Assembly: GCA_016789845.1 (NCBI GenBank)
Contig: JAEUQA010000062.1
Coordinates: 140,256 to 204,255, forward strand
Source of the DNA: Chromatiales bacterium
GTDB taxonomy: Bacteria; Pseudomonadota; Gammaproteobacteria; Steroidobacterales; GCA-2729495
Direction: 5' to 3'
DNA: 64,000 bases
Shown: one piece after another, positions 24,292 through 32,837 of the stretch
Layout of the letters: each line of letters opens with the position of its first letter
How positions within the stretch are numbered: the first letter of the stretch is position 1
The notes under the pieces: model-generated
Database searches by the model: none
What the model saw: only the letters and a program-made list of their open reading frames with translations
What the model was told of the DNA's origin: nothing
Program-made: the position numbers and the translations under genes

Positions 24292-26790
24292 ATGTTGCGC
24301 CGTCCCCTGCCGCCCGAACGCCTGGCCGACCTGCCGCCCGGCCTGGACGGATTGACCGCGCCCGAAGTGGATGCCCGCCGCCGGCGGCATGGCAGCAACG
24401 ACGTCATCGAGGCTGCTGCCCACGCCTGGCGCGATCTCCTGCGCGACACGGCCACCGATCCCATGCTCTGGTTCCTGCTGGCCACGAGCGGCCTGTTCGC
24501 CGTCACCGGGGACGCCACGGAGGCGCTCGTGCTGCTGGCCGCGCTCGTGCCCTTCGTCGGCATGGACGCATTCCTGCACCGGCGCACCCAGGCCTCGACC
24601 CAGGGACTGCGCAGCCGCCTGGCCAGCGAGGCCACGGTCCTGCGGGACGGGCTGCGGCAGGTGCTGCCGGCGGCCGCCCTCGTGCCCGGCGACCTGGTCG
24701 ACGTGGCCGCCGGCGCGCCCTTTCCCGCGGACGGGATCCTGCTGGCCGGGGAGGCGGCCCAGGCCGACGAGTCCTCGCTCACGGGCGAGTCATGGCCGGT
24801 GCGGAAGGCCCCCTTGCCCGAGGGGGCCGACCCCGTGAATGCGACTGATTCCCAGTGGGTTTTCGCCGGCACGCGCCTGCTTACCGGGGGTGCGCAGGTG
24901 CGCATCGTCTACACGGGCCGGGAGACCCTCTACGGCGAGATCGTGCGGTCAGCAGCCAGCAGCCGCCGGGTCCGCACGCCTCTGCAGCTCGCCATCGACG
25001 GCCTGGTGCGGGCGCTGGTGGCGGCGGCCCTGGTGCTGTGCGCGGTCCTCGCCGGGGTCCGCATCGCCCAGGGCCACGGCCTCGTCGACGCCCTCGTGAG
25101 CGCGGTGACCCTGGCGGTCGCCGCCCTGCCCGAGGAATTTCCCGTCGTCTTCACCTTCTTCCTCGGCGTCGGCGTGTACCGGCTTGCCCGGAAGCAGGCG
25201 CTGGTGCGGCGCGCCGTCGTCGTGGAGAGCATCGGGCGCGTGTCCACCATCTGCACCGACAAGACGGGCACCCTCACCGAGGGCCAGCTCCGGGTCGGTC
25301 ACGTGGAGCCCATGCAGGGCCTGGATGCCGGCGCCGTGCTGGCACTGGCTGCACTGGCGTCCCGCGCGGAAACCGGCGATCCGCTCGACCTCGCCGTCCT
25401 CGCTGCCGCGGGCGCGCCGGCCCGGGTCCCGGACCTGGTCGCTACCTTTCCCTTCACCGAGGATCGCAAGCGCGAGACGGCCATCATCCGCGCCGCCGGT
25501 GGGGTGCCCGCCGCGACTGTGGCCGTCACCAAGGGCGCGCCGGAAACCGTCGTTGCCCTGTGCGCTGAAGGCAGTGGCGACCTGTTGCAGTGGCGGGAGC
25601 GCGTGGAAGCGCTGGCAGGGACCGGCCACAAGGTGATTGCCGTCGCCCGGCGCGAGCTGGGGGAGGGCGACTGGTCCGGTGGCGAGCCCGACCGGGGCTT
25701 CCGGCTGGCCGGCTTCGTGGCGCTGGAGGACCCGGTGCGCGCGGGCGTCCCGGAAGCCATTGCCCAGTGCCGCGCGGCGGGCATCCACGTGCTGATGGTG
25801 ACGGGCGACCACCCGGCCACGGCCGCCGCCATCGCCGCCGAGATCGGCCTGGGCGACGGACAGCCCCGGGTAATCCTGGGCGCCGAACTCCAGGAGCGGT
25901 TGGCGCAGGGCAAGGACGGCTGGCTCCGGGACATCGACGTGGTGGCCCGCGCCGTGCCTGGCGAGAAGCTGGCGCTGGTGCGGGCCCTGCAGGCAACCGG
26001 CGAGACCGTCGCCGTCACGGGGGACGGCGTGAACGACGTCCCGGCGCTCCAGGCCGCCGACATCGGCATCGCGATGGGTGAGCGGGGCACGCGGAGCGCC
26101 CGGGAGGCGGCGGCCATAGTCCTCCTGGACGACAATTTCCGCAGCATCGCCGGCGCCATCGCCGAGGGCCGCCAGCTGTTCGCCAACCTGCGGCTGGCCT
26201 TCCACTACCTCCTGGTCGTGCACATCCCGCTCGTCGTGACCGCCGCGCTCATTCCGCTGCTGGGCTACCCGCTGCTCTACCTGCCCATCCACGTGGTGTG
26301 GCTCGAGCTGGTCATCCACCCGACCGCGCTGCTGGTTTTCCAGCAGCTGCCCGGGCGCCGCCTGCGGCCGCGGCATTCCGGGGGCGCGTCCCGGCAGATC
26401 CGGTTCTTCAGCCGGGGGGAGTGGCTGCTGGTCATCGCGACCGGCGTGGTGATCGCGGTGATCGTCGTGGCGACCTACGACCGCAGCCTCGGGAGCGGCT
26501 ACAACGTGGAGCATGCCCGGGCCATGGCCCTGGTGGCGCTCACCCTGGCCAGCGCCGGCGTGACGGCCGTATTGAGCCGGCTGGCCACCTGGACGGCGCG
26601 AACCATCACGCTGGCAACGGTGCTGGTCTCGGTCCTGCTGGTGCAGCAGCCGCAGCTGGCCGGCTGGCTGCATCTGGAGCCGCTGCACGGCGACGACTGG
26701 CTGATCGCCTCGGTGGGCGGCCTGCTGGCGGCGGCCGTCACGGCGCTGCGCTGGGCGCCGGGCCCGCGAGCAAGCGTGGCGGCATCCTAG
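24292..26790 (+). CDS. Cation-transporting P-type ATPase
   Basis: 832 residues from ATG 24292; ATG 24283 would add three. All core motifs are present: TGES in the actuator domain, phosphorylated Asp323 in CTDKTGTLTEG, TGDHPATAAAIAAEIG, and VTGDGVNDVPALQAADIGIA in the hinge. The fourth-helix ion-binding motif is LPEEFPVVFTFFLG in place of the PEGLP of calcium pumps or CPC of heavy-metal pumps, so it belongs to the P2-like group with an unusual ion site. The C-terminal helices carry LYLPIHVVWLELVIHPTA. The ion could be Ca2+, Mg2+, Mn2+ or H+; I would not choose. No heavy-metal-binding N-terminal domain is present. TrmO follows after three bases. Confidence 0.9.
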   Translation: MLRRPLPPERLADLPPGLDGLTAPEVDARRRRHGSNDVIEAAAHAWRDLLRDTATDPMLWFLLATSGLFAVTGDATEALVLLAALVPFVGMDAFLHRRTQASTQGLRSRLASEATVLRDGLRQVLPAAALVPGDLVDVAAGAPFPADGILLAGEAAQADESSLTGESWPVRKAPLPEGADPVNATDSQWVFAGTRLLTGGAQVRIVYTGRETLYGEIVRSAASSRRVRTPLQLAIDGLVRALVAAALVLCAVLAGVRIAQGHGLVDALVSAVTLAVAALPEEFPVVFTFFLGVGVYRLARKQALVRRAVVVESIGRVSTICTDKTGTLTEGQLRVGHVEPMQGLDAGAVLALAALASRAETGDPLDLAVLAAAGAPARVPDLVATFPFTEDRKRETAIIRAAGGVPAATVAVTKGAPETVVALCAEGSGDLLQWRERVEALAGTGHKVIAVARRELGEGDWSGGEPDRGFRLAGFVALEDPVRAGVPEAIAQCRAAGIHVLMVTGDHPATAAAIAAEIGLGDGQPRVILGAELQERLAQGKDGWLRDIDVVARAVPGEKLALVRALQATGETVAVTGDGVNDVPALQAADIGIAMGERGTRSAREAAAIVLLDDNFRSIAGAIAEGRQLFANLRLAFHYLLVVHIPLVVTAALIPLLGYPLLYLPIHVVWLELVIHPTALLVFQQLPGRRLRPRHSGGASRQIRFFSRGEWLLVIATGVVIAVIVVATYDRSLGSGYNVEHARAMALVALTLASAGVTAVLSRLATWTARTITLATVLVSVLLVQQPQLAGWLHLEPLHGDDWLIASVGGLLAAAVTALRWAPGPRASVAAS

Positions 26791-26793
26791 CTC

Positions 26794-27609
26794 ATGCTCA
26801 CGCTCGATCCGATCGGCGTCGTCCACAGCCCGCTCAGGTCCAAGGCGGAGGCCGCCCGGCAGCCCGCCGCCGCCCTGGACGCGACTGCCCGCATCGAGCT
26901 CCATCCCGGCCGGAACTTCGAGCACGCGCTGGAGGATCTCGAGGGCTGGGAGCGGCTCTGGGTGCTGTTCTGGTTCCACCTGAACGACTCCTGGCGGCCC
27001 AAGGTGCTGCCCCCCCGGAGCGCGTCCGGCCGCAAGGGCGTCTTCGCCACGCGATCTCCCTACCGGCCGAACCCGCTGGGCCTGTCGGCCGTGCGCCTGG
27101 AGCGGGTCGAGGGCCTGACCCTGCACATCCGCGACGTGGACCTGGTGGACGGCACGCCGGTGCTCGACATCAAGCCCTACGTGCCCTACACGGACGCCTG
27201 GCCGGATTCCCGCATGGGCTGGCTCCAGGACGAGGCCCACGCCGTGCAACGCGTCCGGGCCGGCGAGACGCCGCCCGACCCCATCACGGCCTGGTCGGTG
27301 CAGTTCGACCCGCTGGCCGCCGAGCAGGCCGCCTGGATCGAGGCCCGCACGGGCCTGCCGCTGCGCGAACGGATCTCGGCCACGCTCATGCTGGGCCCCC
27401 AGCCCCACGCCTACCGGCGGATCCGGCGGGACGGCGGCGGTTACCTGCTGAAGGTGAAGGAATGGCGGGTGCGCTTCAGCCGGGAACGGCAGGACATCCG
27501 GGTGCTGGCGATCAGCTCCGGCTACCGGCCCGCGGAGATCGGCCGGTCCGCCGACCACGCGGAGGATCCACTGGCGGTGCACCGGGACTTCCGGGCGGCG
27601 TGGAAATAG
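26794..27609 (+). CDS. trmO: tRNA (N6-threonylcarbamoyladenosine-37)-N6 methyltransferase TrmO
   Basis: 271 residues. TrmO (YaeB/TsaA) adds a methyl group to t6A37 of threonine tRNA, using S-adenosylmethionine in a beta-barrel fold. The N-terminal barrel shows the family motifs PIGVVHSP, FEHALEDLEGWERLWVLFWF and RSPYRPNPLGLSAVRL (the SAM/substrate region), then LDIKPYVPYTDAWP. The C-terminal extension (about residues 165-271) corresponds to the family's second domain. It starts three bases after the ATPase stop. Family call is firm. Confidence 0.92.
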   Translation: MLTLDPIGVVHSPLRSKAEAARQPAAALDATARIELHPGRNFEHALEDLEGWERLWVLFWFHLNDSWRPKVLPPRSASGRKGVFATRSPYRPNPLGLSAVRLERVEGLTLHIRDVDLVDGTPVLDIKPYVPYTDAWPDSRMGWLQDEAHAVQRVRAGETPPDPITAWSVQFDPLAAEQAAWIEARTGLPLRERISATLMLGPQPHAYRRIRRDGGGYLLKVKEWRVRFSRERQDIRVLAISSGYRPAEIGRSADHAEDPLAVHRDFRAAWK

Positions 27610-27665
27610 GCGCCGCCGCCGTACAATGAACCCGTCGGCCACGGCCGGTCACACGGGCGATTCCC

Positions 27666-28970
27666 ATGAGCACCAACCAGCAACTCCAGCAGCGGCGTGA
27701 ACAGGCCATGGCCCGGGGCATGCCCAGCCAGCTGGCCGTGTACGTGGACCGCGCCGCGAATGCCGAGCTCTGGGACGTGGAGGGCCGGCGCTACATCGAC
27801 TTCGGCACCGGCATCGCCGTGCTGAACACCGGCCACCTGCACCCGGGTGTGAAGGCTGCCGTCAGCCGGCAGCTGGACCGCTTCAGCCACACCTGCTTCA
27901 TGGTGACGCCCTACGAGTCGGCGGTGGCGCTGGCCGAGAAGCTGAACGCGCTCGCGCCCGGCAAGACGCCCAAGAAGACCCTCTTCGTGACCACCGGCGC
28001 CGAGGCCGTCGAGAACGCCGTGAAGATCGCCCGGGTGCACACGGGCCGCACGGGCGTCATCAGCTTCGGCGGCGCGTTTCACGGGCGCACCCTGCTGGCC
28101 ATGGGCCTCACCGGCAAGACGGCGCCCTACAAGGCGGGCTTCGGCCCGTTCCCCGCGGAGATTCACCACGCGCCCTTCCCGATTGCGTACCACGGGATCA
28201 GTGTCAGCGATTCGATCGCCGGCCTCGAGCGGCTGTTCGCGGAGGATATCGAGCCCGCGCGGGTCGCGGCGCTCATCGTCGAGCCGGTGCAGGGCGAGGG
28301 CGGGTTCTACATCGCTCCTCCCGAGTTCCTGCGGGCACTCCGCGCGATCTGCGACCAGCACGGCATCGTGCTGGTCGCCGACGAGATCCAGACGGGCTTC
28401 GGGCGAACGGGAAGGATGTTCGCCATGGAGCATTCGGGGGTGGAGCCCGACCTGATGACGGTGGCCAAGAGCCTGGCCGGCGGCTTCCCGCTGGCAGGCG
28501 TCATCGGCAAGGCCCACATCATGGACGCGCCGGCGCCGGGCGGCCTCGGCGGCACCTACGCGGCGTCGCCCATCGGCTGTGCGGCCGGACTTGCCGTGCT
28601 GGAGGCGATGGAGGCGGAGCAGCTGCCGGCCCGGGCCGACCACATCGGCAACCTGGTCACCACGCGGCTCCGCAAGCTGGCCGGGCAGTTCCCCTGCATC
28701 GGGGACGTGCGCGGCCTGGGCGCGATGGTGGCGATGGAGCTCGTGAAGGACAGCAAGCGTGACGAGCCCGACGCCGGCCTGACCAGTGAGCTGGTGCAGG
28801 CCGCCGCGCGCAACGGCCTGGTGCTGCTGTCCTGTGGCCGCCACAAGAACGTGGTGCGCTTCCTGGTCGCGCTCACGGCCAGCGACGCGATCGTCACCGA
28901 GGGGCTCGACATCCTGGAGCGCACGCTAGTCGAGCTGCGCGCGCCGACTGCCCGCCAGCGCCAGGCCTGA
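27666..28970 (+). CDS. gabT: 4-aminobutyrate aminotransferase
   Basis: 434 residues, class III PLP aminotransferase. It would move the amino group of GABA (or 5-aminovalerate or a related omega-amino acid) to 2-oxoglutarate. The PLP lysine is Lys268 in TVAKSLAGG, the same number as in E. coli GabT, and the motifs [24 protein letters not shown] and [13 protein letters not shown] are present. A TACAAT hexamer at 27622-27627 could be its -10. No succinate-semialdehyde dehydrogenase gene is next to it, so the second step of a GABA shunt must be encoded elsewhere. The YdcZ-type transporter starts five bases after its stop. Confidence 0.92.
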   Translation: MSTNQQLQQRREQAMARGMPSQLAVYVDRAANAELWDVEGRRYIDFGTGIAVLNTGHLHPGVKAAVSRQLDRFSHTCFMVTPYESAVALAEKLNALAPGKTPKKTLFVTTGAEAVENAVKIARVHTGRTGVISFGGAFHGRTLLAMGLTGKTAPYKAGFGPFPAEIHHAPFPIAYHGISVSDSIAGLERLFAEDIEPARVAALIVEPVQGEGGFYIAPPEFLRALRAICDQHGIVLVADEIQTGFGRTGRMFAMEHSGVEPDLMTVAKSLAGGFPLAGVIGKAHIMDAPAPGGLGGTYAASPIGCAAGLAVLEAMEAEQLPARADHIGNLVTTRLRKLAGQFPCIGDVRGLGAMVAMELVKDSKRDEPDAGLTSELVQAAARNGLVLLSCGRHKNVVRFLVALTASDAIVTEGLDILERTLVELRAPTARQRQA

Positions 28971-28974
28971 CCCC

Positions 28975-29418
28975 ATGACGTTGTGGCTGATGGTGGTCGC
29001 GCTGCTGATCGGCGCCGGGCTGTCGGTGCAGGTGGGCCTGAATTCCCAGGTGCGCCAGTACTTGGGCGATCCGGCCCTGGCGGCCCTGGGCAATTTCCTC
29101 GTCGGCACGGTGGCCATCCTCGTCTACCTGGTGCTGATGCGGGCCAACTGGCCAAGCACCGGGACACTGCGGGCCGTGCCGCCGGTCAACTGGCTGGGCG
29201 GGTTGTTCGGCGCCGCCTACGTGGCGGCCTCCGCGCTGCTCGCGCCGCGATTGGGCTCGGCCCCGTTGCTGGCACTGCTGATCGGCGGGCAGCTGCTGAT
29301 GTCCCTGGTGCTCGACCACTACGGCTGGATCGGATTTGCCACCCACGAGATCAACGCCTGGCGGGTCGCGGGGGCGGTGCTGCTGGTGGCGGGCGTCGTG
29401 CTGATCGTGCGGAACTAG
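28975..29418 (+). CDS. DMT-superfamily YdcZ-type (DUF606) membrane protein
   Basis: 147 residues with five membrane helices. The N-terminal GAGLSVQVGLNSQVRQYLGD and the LVLDHYGWIGFATHEINAWR segment are typical of the YdcZ/DUF606 family, single-domain relatives of EamA drug/metabolite exporters that work as dimers. The position five bases behind gabT suggests that it moves an amine or amino acid linked to GABA metabolism, but no substrate is visible. The final helix ends AGAVLLVAGVVLIVRN. A hairpin follows. Confidence 0.85.
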   Translation: MTLWLMVVALLIGAGLSVQVGLNSQVRQYLGDPALAALGNFLVGTVAILVYLVLMRANWPSTGTLRAVPPVNWLGGLFGAAYVAASALLAPRLGSAPLLALLIGGQLLMSLVLDHYGWIGFATHEINAWRVAGAVLLVAGVVLIVRN

Positions 29419-29419
29419 C

Positions 29420-29445
29420 GCTAGCCGTGGAGTCTCCAGGCTAGC
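29420..29445. terminator. Hairpin between the YdcZ-type gene and vapC
   Basis: gctagcc (29420-29426) pairs with ggctagc (29439-29445), continued by tgga/tcca around a GTC loop with one unpaired G. It overlaps the vapC stop and follows the convergent gene's stop by two bases, so it could end transcription from both sides. Confidence 0.5.
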
Positions 29446-29869
29446 CTTGGGCCTGAGCCAGCCACCCGCCTGGCGTGAATACACGCACCCCCTCGGGTGC
29501 CCGCTTCAGCATCTCCGCATCCAGGGTGATCAGCGGTGTGGTGTCGTGTATCGCCAGTGCCAGATAAACGGCATCGGCGCCCCGCAGACGCTGCTGGGCT
29601 GCGAGGGACGCTGCCGACGCCGCCAGCGCGTCGTCCAGGGCAGCAACATGCACCCAGTCCTGCCGCCGAAGGAAGCTCACGGCCCTGGCGGCAACTCCAG
29701 GGTCGTCAGTCTGGCGCGCGATGGCGCCGGCCACCTCGGGCAAGGCGAGCGCTGGCGCCGATACGGTGGTCCCGTCGGCCACGAGCAGCTTGAGGAACCT
29801 GGACGCCTCCCGATGATGAAGGTCTCTGGCGAGCAGGGCGGCTACCCAGACCGACGCGTCGATCACCAT
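29441..29869 (-). CDS. vapC: VapC-type PIN-domain toxin
   Basis: 142 residues, PIN fold. The acidic residues expected for the Mg-dependent nuclease site are Asp4 (VIDASVW), Glu45 (LPEVAGA), Asp99 (RGADAVYLALA) and Asp117 (ITLDAEML), so the toxin looks catalytically intact. VapC toxins cut specific tRNAs or rRNA loops when freed from antitoxin. The start lies two bases after the antitoxin stop, the usual order for VapBC. Base composition is similar to neighbours. Target unknown. Confidence 0.88.
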   Translation of the reverse strand: MVIDASVWVAALLARDLHHREASRFLKLLVADGTTVSAPALALPEVAGAIARQTDDPGVAARAVSFLRRQDWVHVAALDDALAASAASLAAQQRLRGADAVYLALAIHDTTPLITLDAEMLKRAPEGVRVFTPGGWLAQAQG

Positions 29870-29871
29870 AG

Positions 29872-30135
29872 TCAGCCCCGCCGTTGCTCACGCACGGCGC
29901 CGGTAGCATCCCGACTGGTTTTCCAGTTCTTGTTGACCTCCCTGGCCAGGGCGTCGAGCTCCCGGCCGAACCTGTCCGCCGCCTTCTTCCGGGTGCCGCG
30001 AGTGGCACCGGCCGGGGTGTCGATCTCCCGGCGCAGAAGTTCCGTGATGAAGTCCTTCAGGCTCTGTCCGCGCAACGCGGCTACAGCCTTTGCCTTGCGA
30101 AACAGGTCGTCCGGCATCTCTATGGTGGTCTTCAT
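29872..30135 (-). CDS. vapB: VapB-type antitoxin (ribbon-helix-helix-like)
   Basis: 87 residues from ATG 30135; an upstream in-frame start at 30147 would add four. The N-terminus MKTTIEMPDDLFRKAKAVAA is typical of ribbon-helix-helix antitoxins (beta-strand then helix), and the C-terminal half (DRFGRELDALAREVNKNWKT) is the probable toxin-neutralising helix. It should dimerise, bind its own promoter and be degraded by a protease under stress. The 6+2+6 inverted repeat just upstream (30151-30164) fits an operator. Confidence 0.85.
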   Translation of the reverse strand: MKTTIEMPDDLFRKAKAVAALRGQSLKDFITELLRREIDTPAGATRGTRKKAADRFGRELDALAREVNKNWKTSRDATGAVREQRRG

Positions 30136-30150
30136 TGCTCTCAGCATAAA

Positions 30151-30164
30151 TATGGGAACCCATA
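30151..30164 (-). promoter_or_regulatory. Likely VapB operator in the vapBC promoter
   Basis: tatggg-aa-cccata, a perfect 6+2+6 inverted repeat 16 bases upstream of the antitoxin start, inside an AT-rich island (30145-30175) unlike the surrounding DNA. AT-rich hexamers on the minus strand flank it, so a bound antitoxin would cover the core promoter. Confidence 0.5.
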
Positions 30165-30339
30165 AATATTAGCAATGCGAGGTTGCGCGGAACAAGCGAC
30201 GGCAGTCTCGATTGGGACGTGTGGATTCTCCAGCCCCAAATCAGTCGGGAATAGCAAGTTTCTCTGCGTGGCCGCCGGTGCCAGCTCGAAATCGGCGCCG
30301 ATGCCCGGGATTCGCCACCGGCCAGGCCGGGCCGTGTGA

Positions 30340-30345
30340 CAAAAT
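30340..30345 (+). promoter_or_regulatory. -10-like element close to the flavoenzyme start
   Basis: CAAAAT ends six bases before the GTG at 30352. No Shine-Dalgarno sequence is visible, so a leaderless message is possible. The -35 is not recognisable. Confidence 0.3.
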
Positions 30346-30351
30346 GCAGCC

Positions 30352-31860
30352 GTGATCTCAGCTCCCTCCAGATATGCACGCCCCGTCGTCCTGCCCGGCG
30401 TCGACGGCCGGCTCCGGCAGCCCGCCAGGCCCGCCACCGCCGTGGTGATCGGCGGCGGCCTCGCCGGGCTCGCGGCGGCCGTCGTGCTCGCCGAGCGGGG
30501 CGTGCGGGTCACGGTCCTCGAGCGCGAGCAGTTCCTGGGCGGCCGCGCCGGCGCCTGGACCGATCGTCTCAAGGACGGCACGGCCTTCGACATGGAGCGT
30601 GGCTTCCACGCCTTCTTCCGCCAGTACTACAACCTTCGCCAGCTGCTGAAGCGCGTGGACCCGGAGCTCGGCTTCCTGAAGCCCACCGACGACTACCCGA
30701 TACTGACCCCCACCGGCAACGAGTCCTTCGCCGGGCTGACCCACGCGCCGCTCTTCAACGTCGCCAAGCTCACCTGGCGCACGGACACGCTCGGCATCCG
30801 GGACCTCATGAAGGTCAACGTGCCCGCGGCGCTCGCCATGCTGCGCTTCGACTTCCGGCAGAGCTACGCGGATTTCGACGAGGTCACCGCCGGCGCCTAC
30901 CTGGACTCGCTGAACTTCCCGCCCGTGGCCCGGCAGCGGCTGCTCCACGTCTTCGCCCACTCCTGCTTCAACCCGCAGGCGGACATGTCGGCAGCGGACC
31001 TGCTGCAGATGCTGCACTTCTACTTCACGGCCAATTACGACGGCCTCGTGTTCGACGTGGCCGACCGGCCCTTTTCCCGCGGCATCTTCGTCCCGCTCGG
31101 CGCGCTGTTGGGACGGCTGGGCGCCGACGTCCGCATGGGGGTGAGTGCCCGGGCCCTGGAGCGGCGGGAAGGCAACCGGTGGGTCGTGGAGACCGACGGG
31201 GAAGCGCTCGCCGCCGACCTCGTGGTGCTCGCCACCGAGGTGCCGGGGGTGAAGGCCATCATCGGCGCGTCCCGGGGACTGGACGACCCGGACTGGCGGC
31301 GGCAGGTCGACTCGCTGCGGGTGACCAACGCCTTCGCCGTCTGGCGGCTCTGGCTGGACCGGCCCGTGGCCCGGGGCCGGGCGGGCTTCGCCGGCACGGC
31401 CGGCGTCGGCCCGTTGGACAACATCTCGGTCTACGAGAGCCTGGAGGACGAGAGCCGGGCCTGGGCCGCCCGCACGGGCGGCTCGGTGGTGGAGTTGCAC
31501 GCCTACGCGCTGCCCGCCGGCTTCAACGAGGCGGCCCTGAAGCACCAGCTGCTCGAAGGCCTGCACACCCTCTACCCGGAGACAGTGGGAGCAACCCTTA
31601 TTGAAGAGCGCTTCCTCCTGCGGCAGGATTGCCCCGCTTTCGCGCCGGGCAGCCACGCAATGCGCCCGGAAGTCCGGACGCCTTATCGTGGCCTGAGCCT
31701 CGCTGGAGATTTCGTGCAGCTGCCGTTCCCCTCCGCGCTGATGGAGCGCGCCGCGTCCGCGGGCATGCTCGCCGCGAACACCCTGCTCGGCGACCTCAAC
31801 GTCGCGCCGGAGCCCCTGTGGTCGGTCGCCGTCCGCGGGCCGCTGGCGAAACGCCCGTGA
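30352..31860 (+). CDS. FAD-dependent desaturase, CrtU/phytoene-desaturase-like
   Basis: 502 residues. The FAD-binding dinucleotide motif is VVIGGGLAGLAAAVVLAERG (about residues 31-50), followed by LGGRAGAWTD, and the C-terminal FAD motif is LSLAGDFVQLPFPSALMERA (about residues 453-472). Overall layout matches the carotenoid desaturase/isomerase/CrtU group (CrtI, CrtU, HpnE relatives). The segment DMERGFHAFFRQYYNLRQLL is typical of CrtU-type enzymes, which convert beta rings to aromatic rings. The start is GTG. No other crt genes (CrtE, CrtB, CrtY) are in the window. The next gene, a Rieske protein, is ten bases downstream, so the pair should be made together. CrtU versus another polyene oxidoreductase cannot be settled here. 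Confidence 0.75.
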   Translation: MISAPSRYARPVVLPGVDGRLRQPARPATAVVIGGGLAGLAAAVVLAERGVRVTVLEREQFLGGRAGAWTDRLKDGTAFDMERGFHAFFRQYYNLRQLLKRVDPELGFLKPTDDYPILTPTGNESFAGLTHAPLFNVAKLTWRTDTLGIRDLMKVNVPAALAMLRFDFRQSYADFDEVTAGAYLDSLNFPPVARQRLLHVFAHSCFNPQADMSAADLLQMLHFYFTANYDGLVFDVADRPFSRGIFVPLGALLGRLGADVRMGVSARALERREGNRWVVETDGEALAADLVVLATEVPGVKAIIGASRGLDDPDWRRQVDSLRVTNAFAVWRLWLDRPVARGRAGFAGTAGVGPLDNISVYESLEDESRAWAARTGGSVVELHAYALPAGFNEAALKHQLLEGLHTLYPETVGATLIEERFLLRQDCPAFAPGSHAMRPEVRTPYRGLSLAGDFVQLPFPSALMERAASAGMLAANTLLGDLNVAPEPLWSVAVRGPLAKRP

Positions 31861-31870
31861 GGAACGTGCC

Positions 31871-32824
31871 GTGAGCGAGCTGATTCTCTTCGGCCGTCCC
31901 CTGCCGGAACTGCCCCTCACCTCCACGCTGCCAGACTGGCAGCAGGCCGATCCCCGCTGGATGGCCAGCGCGCTCCAGGTCGCGCTGGGCCGCCCGGGCG
32001 GCGGCTGGTTCGTCGTGGATGAGCGGCGGCGCTTCGGCAGGGCCGCGGAAAACCCGGGACCGCGAAAGTACCGCATCGACGACCGGGAGCTGGTGTTCTG
32101 GCACGGCCCGGGCGGGCTGATGGGCGCCTCCGACGCCTGCCCGCACATGGGCGCGTCACTCGCGGCGGGCTGCGTGCGGCAGGGGCGGCTCGTGTGCCCC
32201 TGGCACGGGCTCGAGCTGGGCGACAAACCCCAGGGCGCCTGGCGGCCGCTGCCGGTCCACGACGACGGCGTCCTGGTGTGGGTCCGCCTGGACGACGCGG
32301 GCGAGGCGCCCACCGACCGGCCCACGCTGCCTGTGCGCCCGGCCCGCTACATCGATGCCGTCGTGCGCCTCGAGGCCCGCTGCCGGCCCGAGGACCTGCT
32401 CGCCAACCGCCTCGATCCCTGGCACGGCGTGCACTACCACGGGCACACCTTCAAGCGCCTCCGCGTCGTGGAGCGCAAGGATGACGAGATCACGGTGCGG
32501 GTTGCGTTTGCCGTCATCGGCCGGCTCGCCGTGGAAGTGGATGCGCGCTTCCACTGTCCCGATCCGCGCACCATCGTCATGACCATTGTCCGGGGCGATG
32601 GCGAGGGCTCGGTGGTCGAGACCCACGCCACGCCCATCGACGAGACTCGCTGCGCGGTGGTGGAGGCGACGCTGGCCACCTCGGACCGGCCCCAGATGAA
32701 GTACGTGCTGCCCTTCGCGCGGTGGGCGCGGCCCTGGCTCGAGAAGCGAGCATCCCGGCTCTGGGTGGAGGACGTGGCCTACGCGGAGCGGCGGCGCATC
32801 GTGCTGGACCAGGCGACGGGCTAG
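31871..32824 (+). CDS. Rieske oxygenase-like protein with DUF5914-type C-terminus
   Basis: 317 residues from a GTG with GAGGA seven bases upstream. The Rieske [2Fe-2S] ligands are Cys90/His92 (CPHM) and Cys109/His112 (CPWH). A mononuclear iron site of the oxygenase type follows: Asn179-x2-Asp182-x2-His185-x4-His190. The iron-binding pattern N-x2-D-x2-H-x4-H is complete, so this looks like a catalytic oxygenase rather than a bare ferredoxin domain. The C-terminal part I assign to DUF5914 by memory of family context. Ten bases separate it from the CrtU-like gene, so an oxygen-dependent carotenoid or polyene modification is the natural inference. No reductase is beside it. Confidence 0.75.
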   Translation: MSELILFGRPLPELPLTSTLPDWQQADPRWMASALQVALGRPGGGWFVVDERRRFGRAAENPGPRKYRIDDRELVFWHGPGGLMGASDACPHMGASLAAGCVRQGRLVCPWHGLELGDKPQGAWRPLPVHDDGVLVWVRLDDAGEAPTDRPTLPVRPARYIDAVVRLEARCRPEDLLANRLDPWHGVHYHGHTFKRLRVVERKDDEITVRVAFAVIGRLAVEVDARFHCPDPRTIVMTIVRGDGEGSVVETHATPIDETRCAVVEATLATSDRPQMKYVLPFARWARPWLEKRASRLWVEDVAYAERRRIVLDQATG

Positions 32825-32837
32825 GCGATCCCGGCGG

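Noticed and set aside
24949..27642. 897-residue minus-strand ORF across the P-type ATPase and trmO
   Set aside because: It spans two well-supported genes on the other strand and has no recognisable motif; it is a codon-bias shadow.
30358..32325. 655-residue minus-strand ORF opposite the CrtU-like and Rieske genes
   Set aside because: It runs through both genes and has no domain; the plus-strand FAD and Rieske motifs are decisive.
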